The notes below the pieces were generated by a model. It was not told the origin of the DNA. It was given only the letters and a program-made list of their open reading frames with translations, and did no database searches. The translations under genes were made by a program, and so were the position numbers. A stretch of DNA of 64,000 nucleotides from Ga0077555 sp050187415 (GTDB lineage Bacteria > Pseudomonadota > Alphaproteobacteria > Rhizobiales > Hyphomicrobiaceae): positions 1-64,000 of the forward strand of contig JBFWXN010000020.1 in the NCBI GenBank assembly GCA_050187415.1. The letters are read 5' to 3'. The first letter of the stretch is position 1, and each line of letters begins with the position of its first letter. Shown one piece after another: positions 1-7,654 of this stretch.

Positions 1-2
1 AC

Positions 3-47
3 GAGATCGCCAGCTTAGCCGACAAGAAAGTGATCGTCTCGGCCTGA
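3..47 (+). CDS. 3' end of an unidentified coding sequence (partial)
   Basis: An open frame enters from the left edge and ends at a TGA at 45-47; its last residues read EIASLADKKVIVSA. The following 340 bases hold no gene, so this may be the tail of a gene whose body lies outside the window. Fourteen codons are too few to name a family, and a chance open frame is possible. Confidence 0.3.
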   Translation, partial: EIASLADKKVIVSA

Positions 48-393
48 CGGGCGCCGGAGGCTCCCTCCTTTTGGGGGGGACCGAAAGCGGCTCTTGCCTT
101 ACCGCATCGCGACCTCGGCGATACGGCGCCGCGTCGCTGTCACGCTTCTTGCATAGCCTGTCACGCGTCTTGCATAGGCCGCCACTACGCGGCTAGGCCG
201 TCGCTCGTTCGGCGGGAGGGGTTCACCACTTTCAAGCGCCGCCACAACCAGAGGGCGCATCATGCAACCGAGAGGTGATCAGCACTTAACCTTGTCGAAT
301 AGGAGTCTACCGTGTCGCGCTCAAGTTCCTAATGAACCGTTGCAAATTCGCCGAGTTTGTGTCCTCTTGGGACACTCCCCGGAGGCGGTGTAA
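48..393. other. Leader region upstream of the polysaccharide locus
   Basis: No protein gene is seen in these 346 bases. A GC-rich stretch with runs of C, T and G (60-85) could end the transcript entering from the left. A 20-bp near-perfect direct repeat lies at 137-177. A good ribosome binding site, GGAGG at 381-385, sits 8 bases before the ATG at 394. The segment probably holds the promoter of the priming sugar transferase, but no promoter hexamers could be assigned with confidence. Confidence 0.5.
137..177 (+). repeat. Tandem 20-bp direct repeat with 21-bp period
   Basis: Copy one is at 137-156 (CTGTCACGCTTCTTGCATAG) and copy two at 158-177. They differ at one base of twenty (T to G at the tenth position). 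The 21-base period puts both copies on the same face of the helix, as expected for two bound regulator dimers. It lies about 220 bases upstream of the first exopolysaccharide gene. A regulatory role is inference. Confidence 0.6.
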
Positions 394-1878
394 ATGAGTA
401 TCCCGTTGGTCGCGCTTGATGCGCCGGAAGCCGTTCAGAGGGTCGATGACCCTGGGTTTGGTCGCGAAGCTCAGGCCAGCCATGTGCCGGTCTCATCCGT
501 TGGACTGCCTCTTTCGATCGCCCCTCGCGTGCTCGCGGCCGTTGAAGTCGCGACAGTCTTACTTTGCGCCGTAATAGCGAAGGTGGGTTATCTCGATTAT
601 TTTTTGAAAACCGGCGAGCCTCTCCAGCCGTACATTATCATCGCGCTTTGCATGGGCGCGGCGGTTTATTTAGCGTTCAAGCAAGTGGGGCTCTATGAAC
701 CGGAAAGGTTGGCCGGGCCCGAAATCTGCGTCGGCAAACTTCTTGGCAGCTTGATCCTGTCCCTGCTGAGCGTTCTGGGTTTTCTTTATGCGCTCAAGGA
801 AGTCGGCAGCGTTTCGCGCGGCTGGGTTATTGTCTGGACCATTCTCACCGCCTTCAGCATCGTTTGCATTCGGTTCGAGGTTGCTCGTCGCGTCAAACGC
901 GCGATGGACTCAGGCTTCCTTCTCGAGCGAATTGCGATCATCGGCACGAACGATTTTGCGCTTTCTCTGGCCAGCAAGATCCGGCAGGCGGAAGGGCTCT
1001 CCCGGGCAATCGACCTCTATCATTGCCGGCCGCCGCAATCTGATGACGTCCGCTTCGTTGGCGACCTCAAGAGCCTCGAAACAGCCATGGCACGCCGGCC
1101 TTACGATCGGGTCGTGGTCGCCATACCGAGCACCAACATCGATGCCATTCGCGCGACCGTCAGGTCGTTGGGGGCGTATACCACCAATTTGCTGCTGTGC
1201 ACCGATCTCGCCCAGATGCCGGTGTCGACGAATGGCTCCCGGCAGTTGGCGGGGGTTCGCGCCGACGTCGTGCATCTCGTGCCACTGTCCGAGCAGTCCG
1301 CGCTCGTCAAGCGGATCGTCGATGTCGCCGTTTCGGCCAGCCTCCTGCTCGTGCTCTGGCCCCTTTTCCTGATCGTCGCTCTCGCCATAAAGCTCGATAG
1401 CCCGGGCCCGGTGTTTTTCCGGCAGCGGCGCCTCGGCCAGAATGGGCTGCCGTTCGGAATTTACAAATTCCGCTCGATGACGGTAACAGAGGACGGGCCG
1501 GTCATCGTTCAGGCCAGCAGGAATGACAACAGGATCACGCGCGTCGGCCGCATTATCCGCCGAACCAGCATCGACGAACTGCCACAGCTCTTGAACGTGC
1601 TTCTCGGGCAGATGTCGCTCGTGGGCCCCCGTCCGCACGCCATCGCGCACGATCACGAGTTCGCTCAGAAGTTCGATCTCTTCTCACGACGGCGCCGCGT
1701 CAAGCCGGGCATCACGGGCTGGGCACAGGTCAACGGGTTCCGGGGGGAAACGACGACGTCGGGCGACGTTCGTGGACGCATGGAACACGACTTGTATTAT
1801 ATCGAGAACTGGTCGATCTGGTTCGACATCGAAATCATTGCCCGAACCCTTTTTGTTGTCGCAAGGGGCGCGTATTGA
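394..1878 (+). CDS. Polyprenyl-phosphate sugar-1-phosphate transferase (exopolysaccharide priming enzyme, WcaJ/ExoY-like)
   Basis: This inner-membrane enzyme moves a hexose-1-phosphate (probably glucose) from its UDP-sugar to undecaprenyl phosphate and so starts each repeat unit. The 494-residue length fits the large WcaJ-type subgroup. Hydrophobic segments lie near residues 48-66, 80-98, 117-134 and 144-160. A Rossmann-like domain covers about 176-295, a further membrane segment 310-332, and the bacterial sugar transferase domain runs from 305 to the end. Hallmarks are KFRSM (358-362), the catalytic Asp-Glu in DELPQ (394-398), SLVGPRP (408-414) and KPGITGWAQV (437-446). GGAGG supports the ATG. 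It is the first gene of the locus, and the transferase gene at 1969 follows after 90 bases. The family is certain; the sugar is inferred. Confidence 0.93.
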   Translation: MSIPLVALDAPEAVQRVDDPGFGREAQASHVPVSSVGLPLSIAPRVLAAVEVATVLLCAVIAKVGYLDYFLKTGEPLQPYIIIALCMGAAVYLAFKQVGLYEPERLAGPEICVGKLLGSLILSLLSVLGFLYALKEVGSVSRGWVIVWTILTAFSIVCIRFEVARRVKRAMDSGFLLERIAIIGTNDFALSLASKIRQAEGLSRAIDLYHCRPPQSDDVRFVGDLKSLETAMARRPYDRVVVAIPSTNIDAIRATVRSLGAYTTNLLLCTDLAQMPVSTNGSRQLAGVRADVVHLVPLSEQSALVKRIVDVAVSASLLLVLWPLFLIVALAIKLDSPGPVFFRQRRLGQNGLPFGIYKFRSMTVTEDGPVIVQASRNDNRITRVGRIIRRTSIDELPQLLNVLLGQMSLVGPRPHAIAHDHEFAQKFDLFSRRRRVKPGITGWAQVNGFRGETTTSGDVRGRMEHDLYYIENWSIWFDIEIIARTLFVVARGAY

Positions 1879-1968
1879 CGCCTGGTCTCGTTCGCAATGA
1901 CAGGGGATCGCAAGTATATCCTGGCCAGCGCCGCGGTGTGCCTCGGCTGGTGACCGAAAGCCGCACAG

Positions 1969-2739
1969 ATGAATAGCGAGACTTTTTCTGTCGAAGGCGT
2001 GGAAGTCAATTGTTTTTCTATGCGGCAAACTATTGCCAACATAATATCTGACGTTCTACATAAAAGGTCATTTGGCGTGTTTACGCTGAATTTGGATCAT
2101 ATCATCAAGCTACGGCGTGACAGCTCTTTTCGAGCGGCTTACAGAAATGCCCGTCATGTTACGGCGGACGGCTTCCCGATCGTGTGGGCGGGGCGGCTCG
2201 GCGGAATGCGGCCGGATCGCGTCACCGGTGCCGACTTGATAGAGCCGCTCTGCGATGCGGCGGCCCGATCGGGACTGCCAATTTTCCTGTTCGGCAGTAC
2301 CTTCGAGTCGCTGAGACGGACTGCCAGTTATCTGGCCAAGCGGCACCCTGGCCTCGAAATCGCCGGGGTTGCGTCGCCCGAGTGGGGCTTCGATCCCAAA
2401 TCCAAGTCTGCGGTCGAATATTCCCGGATGATTGCGCAATCGGGCGCCGGCATCTGTTTCGTCGGGCTCGGGGCCCCCAAGCAGGAAATCTTCACCGAGA
2501 CGGCGATTGCGGGCTCCGCAGCGGGGCTTGCCTTTGTCTGCATCGGCGCCGGACTGGATTTTCTCTCACGCAATCAGATCCGGGCGCCGCGATGGGTCCG
2601 TGCGGCGGGGGCGGAGTGGCTTTGGCGCCTTCTGTCCGATCCGAAGCGTTTCGGGCGACGGTATCTGGACTGCCTGCTGGTCTTGCCATCGGTGCTGCTG
2701 GCGAGTGTCACGCACCGGGGCGCGGCGTCTCAACTGTAA
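1969..2739 (+). CDS. WecG/TagA/CpsF family glycosyltransferase (GT26)
   Basis: GT26 enzymes add a sugar, often a ManNAc-type or glucuronic acid residue, to a polyprenyl-diphosphate-linked sugar on the cytoplasmic face of the membrane. The 256-residue protein shows the family pattern: TLNLDH at 39-44, TADGFP at 65-70 (containing the presumed catalytic Asp), VTGAD at 85-89, GLGAPKQE at 166-173, RAPRW at 205-209 and the basic EWLWRL...RFGRRY stretch at 216-232 used for membrane attachment. Length is typical. It probably makes the second step after the priming transferase just upstream. The donor sugar cannot be read from sequence. Confidence 0.9.
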   Translation: MNSETFSVEGVEVNCFSMRQTIANIISDVLHKRSFGVFTLNLDHIIKLRRDSSFRAAYRNARHVTADGFPIVWAGRLGGMRPDRVTGADLIEPLCDAAARSGLPIFLFGSTFESLRRTASYLAKRHPGLEIAGVASPEWGFDPKSKSAVEYSRMIAQSGAGICFVGLGAPKQEIFTETAIAGSAAGLAFVCIGAGLDFLSRNQIRAPRWVRAAGAEWLWRLLSDPKRFGRRYLDCLLVLPSVLLASVTHRGAASQL

Positions 2740-2873
2740 ATCGACTGCCGACTTGCCGATAGCTACCCGCCGGCGATACCTAAGCCTGGTCGGTGGCCGC
2801 AGCGGCTGCTGCCGCTGTGGTGTGACGACCCAGCGGCGTGCGTCCGGACATGCTTAGAAGGCCCGAGCCAAGA

Positions 2874-3992
2874 ATGGATGAACTAGCCACGAGCGACTGT
2901 CATCGGGGGGCGGCCACATCCAAGCCGGTCTTGCTCACGGTCTCCGGCGAGATACCCGAAACAATCTCGATAGACATCGCGCGCGAGGCCCGTCCCAGGG
3001 CGGACTACCTCGAGCTTGCCCGTCGTCTCGACGCCGACTTGATCGACTATGCCAAGGCGCGAAACGTCTGCGGCTGGATGGGCCGCTGGATCGAGCGCCT
3101 GTGCGGGAGGAACGCCCTGCTCGCTTGCGCGTGCTGGCTGCAACGCAAGCGCTACCAGGCAATCGTGACTGACGGCGAACAGATCGGCCTGCCGCTTGCT
3201 GTCCTTTTCAAGGTTTCGCCGTCGAGGCGACGCCCCCGGCACATCATGATCACTCACGTGATCTCGGCCTCCAAGAAGACGCTGCTCATGGATTATTTGA
3301 GACTGGCGTCGGCCATCGATCATTTCGTCGTCTATTGTCGGTGGCAGCACGATTACCTCAGGTCGCGATGGAACATCGCGCCGATCCGGATCGATGTCGT
3401 GCCGTTCATGGTCGACGAGCGCTTTTTCGACCCAGCCAAGGTCCATCGGCAAGAGTTTCCGAGGCCGCGCATTTGTTCCGTCGGCCTCGAGCGACGCGAC
3501 TACCCGACACTCATGCGCGCGGTCGAGGGCTTGGACATCGACGTGATCATCGCTGCGGCGTCACCCTGGTCGAAGCAGCGGGACAGCACTGCCGACCATG
3601 CGGTTCCGAAGAATGTTTTCGTTCGCAAGTTCACCCAATTCGAGCTGCGTCAGCTCTACGCGGATTGCGAACTCGTGGTGATGCCCCTTCAAGCGGTTCA
3701 ATTTCAAGCAGGAATTACGGCCATACTCGAAGCGATGGCGATGTCGAAGCCGGTCATTTGCTCGAAGACGGCCGGCCAGGGCGACGTTATCGTGGCGGGA
3801 GAGACCGGCAGCTACGTCCCCGTCGGCGACGCGGCCGCTCTTCGCGCCGAGATCACGAGGCTTCTCGGACGGCCCGACGAAATCCTACGCCTCGGCACAA
3901 ATGCTCGCGCCGCCGTCGTTCGGGCCCTGAGCCTCGATCATTATGCCAAGCGTCTATCGGCGATCGTGAAGAAGACGCGCGAACGGGCATAA
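2874..3992 (+). CDS. GT4-type glycosyltransferase
   Basis: The product is a GT-B fold glycosyltransferase that probably extends the lipid-linked repeat unit. The C-terminal half carries the GT4 nucleotide-sugar site: RICSVGLERRDYPTL opens the donor domain, and the AILEAMAMSKPVICSK segment holds the conserved E-x7-type acidic pair. A GETGSYVPVGD loop follows. The N-terminal acceptor domain is poorly conserved. Start is uncertain: in-frame GTG at 2838 and ATG at 2850 and 2874 are possible. 2874 is chosen because homology-like sequence begins shortly after it and an AGAAGG lies 13 bases upstream. It lies 134 bases after the GT26 gene and ahead of an acetyltransferase. The linkage is unknown. Confidence 0.85.
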   Translation: MDELATSDCHRGAATSKPVLLTVSGEIPETISIDIAREARPRADYLELARRLDADLIDYAKARNVCGWMGRWIERLCGRNALLACACWLQRKRYQAIVTDGEQIGLPLAVLFKVSPSRRRPRHIMITHVISASKKTLLMDYLRLASAIDHFVVYCRWQHDYLRSRWNIAPIRIDVVPFMVDERFFDPAKVHRQEFPRPRICSVGLERRDYPTLMRAVEGLDIDVIIAAASPWSKQRDSTADHAVPKNVFVRKFTQFELRQLYADCELVVMPLQAVQFQAGITAILEAMAMSKPVICSKTAGQGDVIVAGETGSYVPVGDAAALRAEITRLLGRPDEILRLGTNARAAVVRALSLDHYAKRLSAIVKKTRERA

Positions 3993-4061
3993 GCTTGATC
4001 ATGGGGCGGTGTCTCATCGTGCACATGGGCGGGTGCTGGCGCGCAAGGAGAAAGAACAGCC

Positions 4062-4655
4062 GTGTCTCCAGATATCGAGCAGCGTCAATCGCTTCTTTCG
4101 GCCGTCGCCGAGCGAGCCTCCCATCCCCAGCGGCTTTTGAGCGATGTATCAGCAGTGATCCGGGCGCGATGGCACCTGCGGAAAGCAACCGAAGTGGGGC
4201 CGCGCGTCCGCCTGTGGGGGCGGCCCATGATCACCAATTACGGCACCATGGTTGTAGGTGAGCGCACCCGCCTGATCTCAACGGCGGCAACGCTCGAGTT
4301 GTATGTCGAGCAGGGTGCCGCCTTGAACATCGGCGCCGGTTCGCTGGTCAACTACGGTTGCTCGATTGCAGCCACCAGCCTTATTCGCATCGGCTCCCGC
4401 TGCAACATCGGTACGCACGTGATCATCATGGATAATGATTATCACGAACTCGCGCCTGAGCGTCGACACATCAGACCAGCTTCCGCACCCATCATACTGG
4501 AGGACGACGTCTGGATCTGCGCACGCAGCATCATTCTGCGCGGGGTGACGATCGGCTGGGGCAGCGTGATCGGTGCCGGGAGCGTTGTCACCCGAGACAT
4601 CCCTCCCCGCTCGCTGGCCGCCGGTCAGCCAGCGCGCGTTATCCGTTCGATTTGA
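4062..4655 (+). CDS. Left-handed beta-helix (hexapeptide) acyltransferase
   Basis: It probably O-acetylates a sugar of the polysaccharide from acetyl-CoA. The last two thirds of the 197 residues show repeated hexapeptide turns (LNIGAG, IRIGSRCNIGTHV, VTIGWGSVIGAG) and the usual family ending RSLAAGQPARVIRSI. The DNDYHEL segment holds the likely catalytic histidine of NodL/Maa/WbbJ-type enzymes. The start is GTG at 4062, supported by AAGGAG at 4045-4050. A related enzyme is at 19748, so the locus has two hexapeptide transferases plus an AT3 enzyme. The acceptor sugar is not predictable. Confidence 0.87.
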   Translation: MSPDIEQRQSLLSAVAERASHPQRLLSDVSAVIRARWHLRKATEVGPRVRLWGRPMITNYGTMVVGERTRLISTAATLELYVEQGAALNIGAGSLVNYGCSIAATSLIRIGSRCNIGTHVIIMDNDYHELAPERRHIRPASAPIILEDDVWICARSIILRGVTIGWGSVIGAGSVVTRDIPPRSLAAGQPARVIRSI

Positions 4656-4939
4656 ATTCCTTTGATGCAAGTGGCCACGGCTGCTGAATTGACGACGGGT
4701 TGATGGCCGCGTCGAAACGTCCGGATGCTCCTTTCGACGATTTGATTCGTGTCGTATCGAGCCTACAGTCCTGGCGATCTCGCGAGCCCTTGGCCGAACT
4801 CGGCCTTGTCGCTGCAATCGGCGCCCGGCACGGCTAAGCCCTCGCCGGCCGAGCGCGCGCATCAGACTCGGGTCGATGGGTTTTTGCGGTTACCGGACCG
4901 TGAACGGGCGATAAGTTGGGCGAGCGGAGATCATTTCTT

Positions 4940-6448
4940 ATGAAGGCTGCTTGGCACGCGGCATCGCATCAATCCCAGCGCACGCAACGGATCGCTCGCA
5001 ATGTCGTTTTCCTGAGCGGCGCGCAGGTGTTGTCCACGATCCTCGGGATTGCCCTCGCCTCGGCTCTCGGTCGCACCCTGGGGCCGGCTGATTTCGGCGT
5101 CTACTATATCATCGTCACGATCATGAGCTTCGCCAGCGTCATCGTCGACTGGGGACAGTCGAATCTGGTCGTCCGAGAAATCGCCACCGGGCGTGACGAC
5201 GAGGCCCATTTCCTGGGCAGCGCCGCCCTGATCCGGACGGCTGGCGTTTTTCTCACGGCCGTGGCTTCGCTAGCGCTGACATTGACGGCCGGCTACCCGG
5301 CTCTCATCGTCTGGCTGACGCCCCTTGCACTCCTCTTCACCCTACCGGCGGTGCACGCACAACTGATGCTCCACTTTTTTCGTGGTCGAGATCGGATGGA
5401 CCTGGATGCGGTCTCGGGGTTGATCATGAAATCGGTGGCCGTCTGCGCGACCGTTCTGGCACTCTACAAAGGCGGAGGTGTTGCAGCAGCCGTGCTTATG
5501 CCCGCGCTCGGCGGCCTCGCCGGACTCGCATTTGCACTAGCGATGGCCCGACGCCTCGATCTGACGATTGCGGTACCGGTGGCCGGAACGGTGCGCGAGA
5601 CGATCTCCGCTGGCTCGGCCCTCGTCGTCATGTCCCTCTCGATTACGCTGCAGCCGTTCCTCGACGTCATGCTGGTGTCCATCTTGACCAATTCGACGGT
5701 CGTCGGCTGGCTCGGCGCTGCGCGCACCATTCTTGGCCTTTTCCTTACTCCAGCCGCGATCCTTGCAACGGCATCGTTCCCGGACATGTGCCGCGTCGCT
5801 CACTCGCCGATGGATCTGAGCAATCTCCTGTCCGCGTCATCCCGGCTGCTGCTCGCGGTCGCCGCACTGGGCTTCTGTGGCGTCTACAGCTTTGCTGATG
5901 TCGCCGTTACAATCATTTACAGCAAGAGCCATTTCGATCCCGCTGCTACACTTTTGACAGTCTTTGCGCCATTCTTTCCCTTGTTTTTCTTCAATTTTCT
6001 CATTGGAAATGCGGCACTGGCATTGGGCAAGAATATCGAGATCGCGGTCGCCAAGTTCGCGGTCGTCGCATTATCCACAGCAATGGGATGGTTTCTCGTC
6101 ACATATTTCCAATCCTCAATCGGTAATGGTGCCATGGGGATCACGGTCTCATTCTGCGCTGTGGAGATATTGATGACGCTGGTCTACATCGCCATCCTGC
6201 CCCGAGGCGTGCTGGGTCTTCCGATCTGGGGGCATCTCCTGCGCGCATACGTTGCCGCGGCAGCAGTTCTCGTCCCGGCAGCCTATATTGTTCCGATAGT
6301 TGCGATATGGATCTCGGTTCCCTTCGTCGTCATTGCATTCTTGATCGCAGCTCTGACCCTGGGACTGGTCAAGGTCGAGGATTTCCGCGCGCTCGCAGAG
6401 TTGATCAGCTCCGGTCGCGCGCAATCCACGGCCAGGGTCGATCTATGA
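4940..6448 (+). CDS. Oligosaccharide flippase (Wzx-like, MOP superfamily)
   Basis: This integral membrane protein of about 502 residues has some 12 to 14 hydrophobic helices across its whole length and an N-terminal signature (RIARNVVFLSGAQVLSTILG, then RTLGPADFGVYY) typical of polysaccharide transporters. It should flip the undecaprenyl-linked repeat unit to the periplasm. An in-frame TTG exists at 4916, but ATG at 4940 has a better placed GGAGA (4926-4930). About 280 bases without a clear gene separate it from the upstream acetyltransferase. It pairs functionally with the polymerase at 13898-15169. Confident on family. Confidence 0.92.
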   Translation: MKAAWHAASHQSQRTQRIARNVVFLSGAQVLSTILGIALASALGRTLGPADFGVYYIIVTIMSFASVIVDWGQSNLVVREIATGRDDEAHFLGSAALIRTAGVFLTAVASLALTLTAGYPALIVWLTPLALLFTLPAVHAQLMLHFFRGRDRMDLDAVSGLIMKSVAVCATVLALYKGGGVAAAVLMPALGGLAGLAFALAMARRLDLTIAVPVAGTVRETISAGSALVVMSLSITLQPFLDVMLVSILTNSTVVGWLGAARTILGLFLTPAAILATASFPDMCRVAHSPMDLSNLLSASSRLLLAVAALGFCGVYSFADVAVTIIYSKSHFDPAATLLTVFAPFFPLFFFNFLIGNAALALGKNIEIAVAKFAVVALSTAMGWFLVTYFQSSIGNGAMGITVSFCAVEILMTLVYIAILPRGVLGLPIWGHLLRAYVAAAAVLVPAAYIVPIVAIWISVPFVVIAFLIAALTLGLVKVEDFRALAELISSGRAQSTARVDL

Positions 6449-6523
6449 CACTGCGGCAGGCTCCGACCGTCGAGAAACAAATGGCTGCAGTCCGCCTGCG
6501 GAAACGTTGTTCCTGGTGACAGC

Positions 6524-7630
6524 ATGACGATGCATCAAATCGGCTTTGTCCTCGAGCAAGCCCTGGGCCACCTCACTCATTCGAAGAACCTTCAATCGCA
6601 TGCGCAGCTGGATCCGGAAATCCACGCTCATTGGGCCCTCGTGGAGTTCGAGGCCGAGGGCTTGTCGCAAAGGATACCCATCTACAACAGCAATTGGTCG
6701 GTTCGCGCAGGCCTCCGTGCCCACAGGCTATTGTCCAACATCGCCCGGGCGACGACGCTCGATGCCCTGTTCTTCCATACCCAGGTTCCCGCGGTGCTTG
6801 CTCAGCATTGGCTGCGGCGGATTCCGAGCATCGTGTCCCTCGATGCAACGCCGATGCAGTACGATCAACTTGGCGAATTCTACCAGCATCGGACGGGTGC
6901 CCCGTCGATCGAGTCGATCAAATGGCGGCTCAATCGAGATTGCTATCGCGCCGCCAAACGGCTTGTCGTCTGGGCCGAGTGGACCAAACACAGCCTGGTT
7001 ACGGACTACGGCATCGACAAGGGAAAGATCATCGTCGTTCCTCCGGGTGTCACTGTCCGCGAATGGCTTCGTCCGAAGCCGCGATCTCCTCTGGACGGAG
7101 CAATCAAGATCCTCTTTGTCGGAGGCGATCTAGAACGCAAAGGCGGGCGTTTGCTGATCGAGGCTTTCCGGGCGCTGCGTCGCCCTCAACTCGAATTGCA
7201 CCTCGTGACCAAGACGGTTGTGCCAAACGAACCGGGGATATTCGTACATAGTAATATGGCGCCGAATAGCAGGGAGCTGATTGAGCTGTATCATCAGTGC
7301 GATATTTTTGCGCTGCCGACGTTCGGCGATTGTCTTCCGATGGTCCTCTCCGAGGCCGGAGCGGCGGGCCTCGCAACGGTGTCGACCAATCTGGCCGGCA
7401 TTCCGGAGATCGTGCAGGATAGGCGTACCGGCCTGCTGGTGCCTCCGGGCGATCCTGCCGCTCTCACGGAAACTCTGCGGACGCTGCTCGACAACCCGGA
7501 GCTGCGCATCGAACTCGGAGCGCGGGCGGTCCAACACGTATCGAACAGTTACGACGCGGAAAAGAATGCCATCCGGTTATTCGATCTTTTGAAATCTGTT
7601 TCTTCGAAACAAAATCGGACCGAACACTAA
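6524..7630 (+). CDS. GT4 glycosyltransferase (paralogue of the one at 20347-21441)
   Basis: This 368-residue GT-B enzyme probably adds a sugar to the growing lipid-linked unit. The donor domain shows IKILFVGGDLERKGG near residue 192 and the segment SEAGAAGLATVSTNLAGIPEIV with a GLLVPPGD loop near 300. The N-terminal domain has a distinctive motif, TQVPA..., then D.TP.QYD.LG..Y, shared with the protein at 20347-21441; the two are paralogues although on opposite strands 13 kb apart. In the usual ExExE position it has DCLPMVLSEAG, so the first Glu of the common E-x7-E motif is not evident. It ends 24 bases before the convergent GH9 gene. Confidence 0.88.
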   Translation: MTMHQIGFVLEQALGHLTHSKNLQSHAQLDPEIHAHWALVEFEAEGLSQRIPIYNSNWSVRAGLRAHRLLSNIARATTLDALFFHTQVPAVLAQHWLRRIPSIVSLDATPMQYDQLGEFYQHRTGAPSIESIKWRLNRDCYRAAKRLVVWAEWTKHSLVTDYGIDKGKIIVVPPGVTVREWLRPKPRSPLDGAIKILFVGGDLERKGGRLLIEAFRALRRPQLELHLVTKTVVPNEPGIFVHSNMAPNSRELIELYHQCDIFALPTFGDCLPMVLSEAGAAGLATVSTNLAGIPEIVQDRRTGLLVPPGDPAALTETLRTLLDNPELRIELGARAVQHVSNSYDAEKNAIRLFDLLKSVSSKQNRTEH

Positions 7631-7654
7631 CGCAAGCCGCCAGTTTCCGGAATG

